In this document: positions 58,339 to 64,000 of the stretch, piece by piece
Numbering within the stretch: the first letter of the stretch is position 1
Layout of the letters: every line of letters begins with the position of its first letter
From: Macrolepiota albuminosa
Lineage: Eukaryota > Basidiomycota > Agaricomycetes > Agaricales > Agaricaceae
Direction of reading: 5' to 3'
NCBI GenBank assembly: GCA_027475525.1
Contig: JAMWFC010000073.1
Span: forward strand, 831,791-895,790
Length of the DNA: 64,000 nucleotides
Notes under the pieces: model-generated
Database searches by the model: none
Told to the model about the DNA's origin: nothing
Seen by the model: only the letters and a program-made list of their open reading frames with translations
Translations under genes and position numbers: made by a program

Positions 58339-61300
58339 TCAGGCCGTCGGTAAGTCAGGAATGGGGGCAATGGGAGAGTCCCCAGGCTCCCAGAATGGGT
58401 CGGCGGTCGCGTCGTCCATGTCGTAGTCGAGGAGTTCATCCTCGGGTGCGGGCTCATAAGAAGTGCCCGATGGCCCTGCTACTGGCAGGGAGTCGTCATA
58501 GTCCCGGAGGGGGGATAGTGTGAGAGTGGGGTCAATAATCGACCCCAGGACAGGTGGTTGGGGTTCAGGAAGATTCCCAGTGTCGGACAGGTACTGGCGC
58601 GTCCAGATCTTGCAGGCATGAATGTCTTGCCTGATTAGGAGGTACATCCCCTTGGTGAGTGCGTCATTGTAAGCACAACGACTGTCCTGCTGCTGGAGCA
58701 TCAGGCGTTGGCGATCGCCAATGGTGGCCTCGCGCCACCCTTCCCACTGAGCAATGGACTGGGGAGTCCCGTAATGGTCGAGGCGTTGTAGCCTCTCGTC
58801 GTCGATAGCGGCCGCCTCGTTGTAGAGATGGCTGTCGCTGAAGAAGAGGTGGGCCAGGTAGGTGACCCCATAGGTGTATGCATGGTCAGCCCAGCTGACC
58901 GGAATCTGGTTGTGAAGAAGGACACGTAACGCGTCCGAAGTGGTGAATACGGAAGCTGATGCTTCCGGGATGTCCACAGCCCGAGCCTCGAAGTTAGGAT
59001 CGTCGGCGTGGAGGGGCACAAAAACGTGCCCTGTAGCAGCCTTGTACTCGGCCATGGCCTCTTTGTAGAGACCTGGCCTTGCAAAGACATAGGCCAGGTA
59101 CTTGTGTACGGTGGTCTTGGAGGGGCGGCTGGCGCTGAGAGCGTGTACAAGTGCAAACCCGAACAGGCTGCACCAATGAATGCGCATGGCACAGTCCATA
59201 TGTTGGACGTCCCAGGACGTCCATAGAGAAGGGCATACGAGCCCAGGTAGTCCAAAGCAAACGGTTGCTTTGGATCAGGGGGAGTAAGGCCAACGAAGGC
59301 AATTCTCCCTCCCTCTTTGCGGCGATAGATCCGCGGGATATTCTCCTGCTCCTCTGGACTCGCAAAGGGTACCGAGATGGTCCTATAGGGGACCTCCTTG
59401 AGTAGGTGAGACATGGCTCTGTCTCGGGCAGTGGGGTGGCAGTTGAGCGCCACCCGTTTGAATTTGTTGAGCAAAAGATAGCCCAACTGACGCTGACAAA
59501 TCGGCGTAAACTGGTTGTTCACCAGTGCATGAAGTCTGCGGACTTCTTGAGGACTGCGGGGAAACCCGCGAGGTGACACTTGGTACACCTTACTGTTGTG
59601 GGGCGTCGACGCGGCATTGCCCTCTTTATCGGCCTCGAAGGACCTGGCTGCATGGGCTTCTTGCCCGACGAAGATAGTGTTGGTCACTGGCGACCAATAG
59701 AACTGGGGAGCTAACCCCGCGCCAAAGAATGAGTTTTGGCGCTCGACAGTGTGATCACGGTAGATCACAACACCAAGCGCATCAGGGATGTGCCCAGTTT
59801 CGTCCTCGAGGAGGGCAGCTCCTCGTTTGGCGCTATCCTGCGCCTGGCGGTCCATCTTGGCCCGTCAATTACTGTTGTGCCGTTCGCGCACCATACGTTG
59901 TGCCGCTGTCTTGTGCGGCACCGGAGATTCCATACAAGCCTCTTCAGGCTCCTCATACCAATCGTCATCGGAGGGCAGGGACGGCAGCCTCTCTGGCTCA
60001 GACTTGTCAGACCGTGGGTCCATTGCCCACACATGCCACGGGAATCGGGCTGGCGGGCCCTCTACCAGTATTGCGGGTAAGAAGGGGATGTTAGCCCCTG
60101 GGGCCCCTTTCGGGGCATCCTCAGGGAAGTGCACGTTAACGTATGCGTGCCCTTCCAGGTTCTTACCCTGACGATCTTTTCGGGGTTGTGAGGCCTTAGC
60201 CTCTGTGGGGCGTGCACTCACGCCCCTGGAACTCTGCTCCCCAGAGTGCGTGATGGATACCACAGATAATGGTCGCAAAGATGCGACCTCAGACGCGCCG
60301 CTGGCGAGGCGCTGGATGAGCCGGGGGGCGGCTGGAGCAGGGACATCCTCATAGAGAAGGATGTCCCATCCTAGTCCGGCCTCCTGGCCGGGAATGACAA
60401 CGCTCAACTGCATCGAGCGGGAGGGCACGTCGTCCACTCCTTGCCGACGCACCCTTTTGCTGGAGTCGGTGTCCCGACTCGGGGGTGTAGTCTGCCGCTT
60501 ACAAGCGGCCAATAGAGCAAGAAGATCAGTTTTGCGCTGAGCGTGCATATGATCCATGTCGTCTATCATCCGGCTGATGAGGACGACTGCCTCCGCGTTG
60601 CGGAGGTATGATGAGTCTGCGGGTACATCGTACCCGTTGTCTCCCAGGCGTTGGAGAAGGGTAGCCAGGACTAAGTCCTGGTTGAGACTGGGCTCGACAG
60701 CCCGTGCTTTTCCTTTGTCGCATCGAGGATGCGACTCTTTTTCCGAGCTGGGCTCGGATTGGTGCAGCATCTCGAGCCGCTGTAGCAAGGAGAGCTTGGC
60801 TAGGCTCTCCGTCAGCGCATCAGTCGATGAACTGATGCTTTGTTCTGTATTGAGAGTTTCTGTACTTTCAATGGCCGCGGAGGCCTGCACGAGGGATGCT
60901 TGGCATCCCTCTAGATTGTCGCCTTGTACTGTGGTCGACAGAGAAATAGCCCTGCCTCCCTTGGCTACTGCCTCATACGAGGCATCGTACTGGGGCATTG
61001 CACCCCACGCCCCCATCCAAGCCGGGGGGTACGGCATCATTACGGGCACACCACCCATGCCAGGGTAGTGCGCCGGGGTGGTAAACTGGGGCAAAGGATG
61101 TGCGCCCATAGCCCCTCTCGCCATAGCGGGGGCAAACTGCCCCCATCCTGGCGCTGCTTGGGGGCTGACTAGCCCCCCGTAGGCCTGTTGCTGAGATTGG
61201 CCCTCTGTGTGATGTGGCGCATAAGCGCCCGCTACTGGTTGTTGGGGCTGATAGCCGCCCACAGGTACGGTCTGGGGCATGAAGTTGCCCTGCATGGGTT

Positions 61301-61523
61301 GGTGTGGCGGATAGCCACTGATCACCGGCTGCTGCGGCGAGTACGCCGCTGGTTGTTGCTGCTGCTGTGGGAAGCCCACAGGCTGTTGCGATTGTCCCCA
61401 CTGGGGGAGCCATCTGCCCCCCTCCCCTTCAGCCGACGGTAAGACCAACGGCGCAAACTCAAATTGCTGCTGCTGTTGCTGCTGCTGCTGCTGTTCAACG
61501 GAGTCCACGGGCATCTTGTCCAT
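58339..61523 (-). pseudogene. ORF3 of element B, about 1050 codons
   Basis: From ATG 61523 a 552-codon frame ends at TGA 59865. The same frame resumes at once (ATG at 59855) for the middle domain, and a frameshift near 59210 links it to the C-terminal part (to 58339). Parts: poly-Gln run of 10, then Gln/Pro/Gly/Tyr-rich repeats (QPVxGxY type) to about residue 170, a Ser/Glu-rich and helical stretch to about 350, a basic SSKRVRRQG, then globular segments with IPDALGV, RQNSFFGAG, SPRGFPRSP, LLYGRPG, SLFGFAL, ARPGLYKEAM, LLHNQIP, WADHAYTYG and SIAQWEGWREA. The last blocks recur in ORF3 of element A. No signal peptide, membrane helix, protease or zinc finger is seen. It starts 104 bp after the integrase stop, so it needs its own expression strategy. 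The function is unknown. Confidence 0.78.
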
Positions 61524-61626
61524 GGTTGGGGAAAGAAAGTGAAAAAGAAATTTTGCTTTTTAAGGCGTGTTTCAGCCACAGCTGCTAACCAACTCAGCCA
61601 AGCCGCGATCGGCACTGCCGATCAAA

Positions 61627-64000
61627 TTAAGCGCCGGCACGCTTACTTAATTGATGTGGGCGCTTAACGCTCTTTAACTCCAAATAACGGTCAAGTGCCG
61701 CCAACTTGGAGCAATGGGAGTGTGGCTCCCATGTTGTGTCCCTCAGGGACCAACGTACTTCAAACTCGAGCGTGTTACGCTCAGTCCACCGGTGCCCAAT
61801 TATGCACTCAACGAACCATTCATCATCGTCTCGAGCCCCAAAATCATAGGGGCCCGGGGTTGCCCTGTTAGGGAACAGCGCATCGTCAGACGCGCTGTAA
61901 GGTCGCAACAGCGACACATGAAACATAGGAATGATGTGTCGTTCCTGTAATGCCAGAGGCAGCTCCAACACATAGTTGGAGGTACTTGGCTCTGCGTCTA
62001 GAACGCGGTATGGGCCTACCCATTTCGGGCAGAGTTTACTCGCTCGACCCTTTGGGAGCCTCAGATTACGCGTTGATAAGTATACCAACGCTCCTACAGC
62101 TATTGGCGGATCTTTTCGCCTGGAAGACTCGTGCCTCTATGATGGCGTCATGCGCCGCCACAATGTTCTCCAGGGCCTGCCTGGCGAACTCGACAACTCC
62201 GCGGTGAGCCACTGTATCAGCACGAACCTCGTGCAGCATGGAGGACAAGTACCCTCCGTTGAGTTCAAAGGGCGCATACCCTGTGGTATCCGAGATACTC
62301 ACGTTAATCGTGAACTCAGTGAGTGGACACCAGTCCACCCAGTCCCGTTGGTCAGGGCAAACCACTGCCCTCAGAATTTGACCTATGAGGAGTCGAGCTC
62401 CTAGCAGTTTGTGGAGTTCTCTCCACCATTGAGATGTGAACTTCGAGTCACGGTCGCTCACAATGGTGCTAGGCAGCCCATGCAGCCTAACAATCTCTCT
62501 CAGGTAGATCCAAGACAGCTCCTTAGCCGTCAGCGTAGTTTGCACCGGTATGAGGTGCACCATGCTCGTCATGCGGCATATGACTACCCAGAGGTAATCG
62601 AACCCTCTGGACTCGGGAAAGGGACCTACGAAGTCCATTCCAATTGAATCCCAGGGTTTCACCGGCACGGGTAGCTGGTGTAGCTTCCCGGGAGGGGATC
62701 CAGGAGGCAACTTTGCCCTCTGACACGCTGCGCATGATGCGCAAAACTTAGTTACTTCTTGGGCCATGCGTGGCCACCAATACCATCTCCGAATGTAGCC
62801 CAACGTCCGGGCAGCACCAAAGTGCCCCACCAGGGCATGGGCCTGGTCCAAGACCCGCGTAACAATGGGTCGTGTACGGGGGAGGCATACCACTGCCACC
62901 CCTTGACAGTTCTCCGTCATGATGAGTCCACCAGGCTCATGCCTGAACCGAGGATGGTCGTCAGGATTGGCGATTATCTCGGCCAAGAGAGAATCATCAC
63001 CATAGTCCTGCACCACCTCCTGCCGGAAGTCGTCCTTGACCAGGCTAGGAGGCTGAGATGAAGGCAAGTCGCCTTTGAGCATCTCCGCAAGCGTTACGGG
63101 TACATCGTGGCGCTTGTGCTCCCTAGTAGATGCTGGGTCCACAGCTTCATGCTCCTTGAGCAACTGGGTGGCTACGTCCCGCTCTTCACGCCGCTCTCTG
63201 AGACGAGTGCTTCACCTTCGTTCATCGTCACGCATAGCGCGTACTTCCAGGACATGCTCCCTGAGTTCCTGGTATCGGTGAAGAGGTAAATCCTCTCCAT
63301 CAGGGTCTATGCGGCAGTCTGCCTGCACATACTCATGAGGCTCGTGAGCCTCCTCAACCACATCACTCTCAAAGTAGCGCGACAAGCAGTCTGCCACTTT
63401 GTTGAGTTCACCTTTAACATAGGTGATGTCGAACTGGTATCTTGACATGTAGTCTATCCATCGTCGCTGACACGGTGACAAGTTCACTTGAGTTTTGAAG
63501 AACTCAAGGGCCTTGTGGTCCGTTATGATGTGGATGGGATATCCCATCAGCTTATCCTCCCATTTGAGGAGGGCTTCGAGTATGGCAAGAGTCTCCAACT
63601 CATGCACCGCATAGTTTTGCTGGGCTGTCGTGAACTTTTTCAACATGAACCCTGCTGGGCGGCATGTCTGCCAGCTGCTTCCCTGGCTGTACATGGCCCC
63701 GACGCCTGTCTTGGACGCGTCGCAAATGAGCCATATAGGCTCGTCCTGTCTAGGGTCGATGGGTCGAATCACCGGAGTCTTCGTACAGATCTGTTTGACC
63801 ATCTCGAAGCACCGCTGGTGCAACGGCCTCCAATTGAACGGTGACCCGTTCTGCGTCATGGCCATAAGTGGCCCAGTATAGGCTGTTACATCGGGCAAGA
63901 AGCTCGAAATGTAGTTGACAAGACCAACAAACCGTTGGATGTCATTGTAGTTTCGGGGTGTTCGCCACTCCCGAATGCGATCGAGCTTGTCCTGATCGGG
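61627..64000 (-). pseudogene. Pol of element B (RT end, RNase H, integrase, chromodomain-like tail)
   Basis: The minus strand enters the window in late RT (DIQRFVGLVNYI), then RNase H (AVHELETLAILEALLKW, ITDHKALEFF) to a TGA at 63212 where the frame continues, an HHCC domain (AHALVGH ... CASCAAC), the integrase core with IGMDFVGPF and VSDRDSKFTSQ, and a tail with WVGPYRVLDAEPS and LEFEVRWSLRDTTWE ending at 61627. Compared with element A, about 19 codons are missing right after HKLLGARLL. This segment carries the third catalytic Glu. A further deletion near 62100 shifts the frame. RT active site lies outside the window. Confidence 0.9.

Larger units (their letters stand above)
58067..64000 (-). 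mobile_element. Ty3/Gypsy element B, sister of A, nested in element C
   Basis: Minus strand, runs past the window end. It has an LTR, polypurine tract, ORF3, chromodomain-like tail, integrase, RNase H and the end of RT. It is inserted in the Gag region of C; flank AAACC at 58062-58066 is one candidate copy of the duplication. Protein similarity to element A is high through both pol and ORF3. Defects are a missing integrase segment, TGA codons at 63212 and 59865, and frameshifts near 62100 and 59210. Confidence 0.93.

Noticed and set aside
60556..61068. 170-codon plus-strand frame opposite ORF3 of element B
   Set aside because: GC-rich antisense frame. The minus-strand frame is longer and shares motifs with element A.

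Overview
The window is nuclear DNA of a filamentous basidiomycete, most likely an Agaricomycete. The evidence is spliced genes with 46-60 bp GT-AG introns, a Plavaka-type transposase, several Ty3/Gypsy lineages and one Ty1/Copia element, fungal Hpc2/ubinuclein and DUR3-type sequences, and no bacterial operon structure. I cannot name a species. Most of the window is transposon-derived, and only a central island of about 20 kb holds host-like genes.

Layout. 1-12.9 kb is AT-rich, heavily decayed repeat DNA: palindromic CAG-motif units, tandem duplications, tRNA-like (SINE-like) pieces, gag-like remnants, a Ty3/Gypsy integrase remnant, and two solo LTRs (6233-6751 and 12311-12829) flanked by 5-bp duplications. 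12.9-21.2 kb is Gypsy element A on the minus strand: LTR, a large third ORF, then integrase with chromodomain-like tail, RNase H, RT, protease and Gag zinc knuckle. Its 5' end is missing. 21.2-42.1 kb is the low-repeat island. It holds a short kinase-like gene, a DUF262-type gene, a spliced gene with WGDxDDAMDLE repeats, an intact seven-exon Hpc2/ubinuclein-family gene, a JmjC-like fragment and a conserved orphan gene with one nonsense codon. 42.1-48.1 kb is a broken host gene into which a complete Copia element (42523-47278, duplication TGTGT) has inserted. 49.9-64 kb is a nest: a Plavaka transposase gene is cut by Gypsy element C (1262-codon uninterrupted pol), whose gag is cut by Gypsy element B, a sister of A that runs off the window end.

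Three themes stand out. First, elements A and B carry a roughly 1000-codon third ORF (ORF3) downstream of integrase, in the position where env sits in retroviruses, but it shows no signal peptide or membrane segment. Second, nonsense codons in TEs and host-like genes are mostly TGA where the family or sister copy suggests arginine CGA. With transition-only differences between the Copia LTRs, this points to CpG deamination. Third, several host-like genes are pseudogenised while Hpc2/ubinuclein, a histone chaperone subunit linked in yeast to Ty silencing, has an open reading frame through seven exons.

No rRNA, CRISPR array or convincing tRNA gene was seen. Exon models come from reading splice signals by eye and from remembered family motifs. 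No database search was possible.
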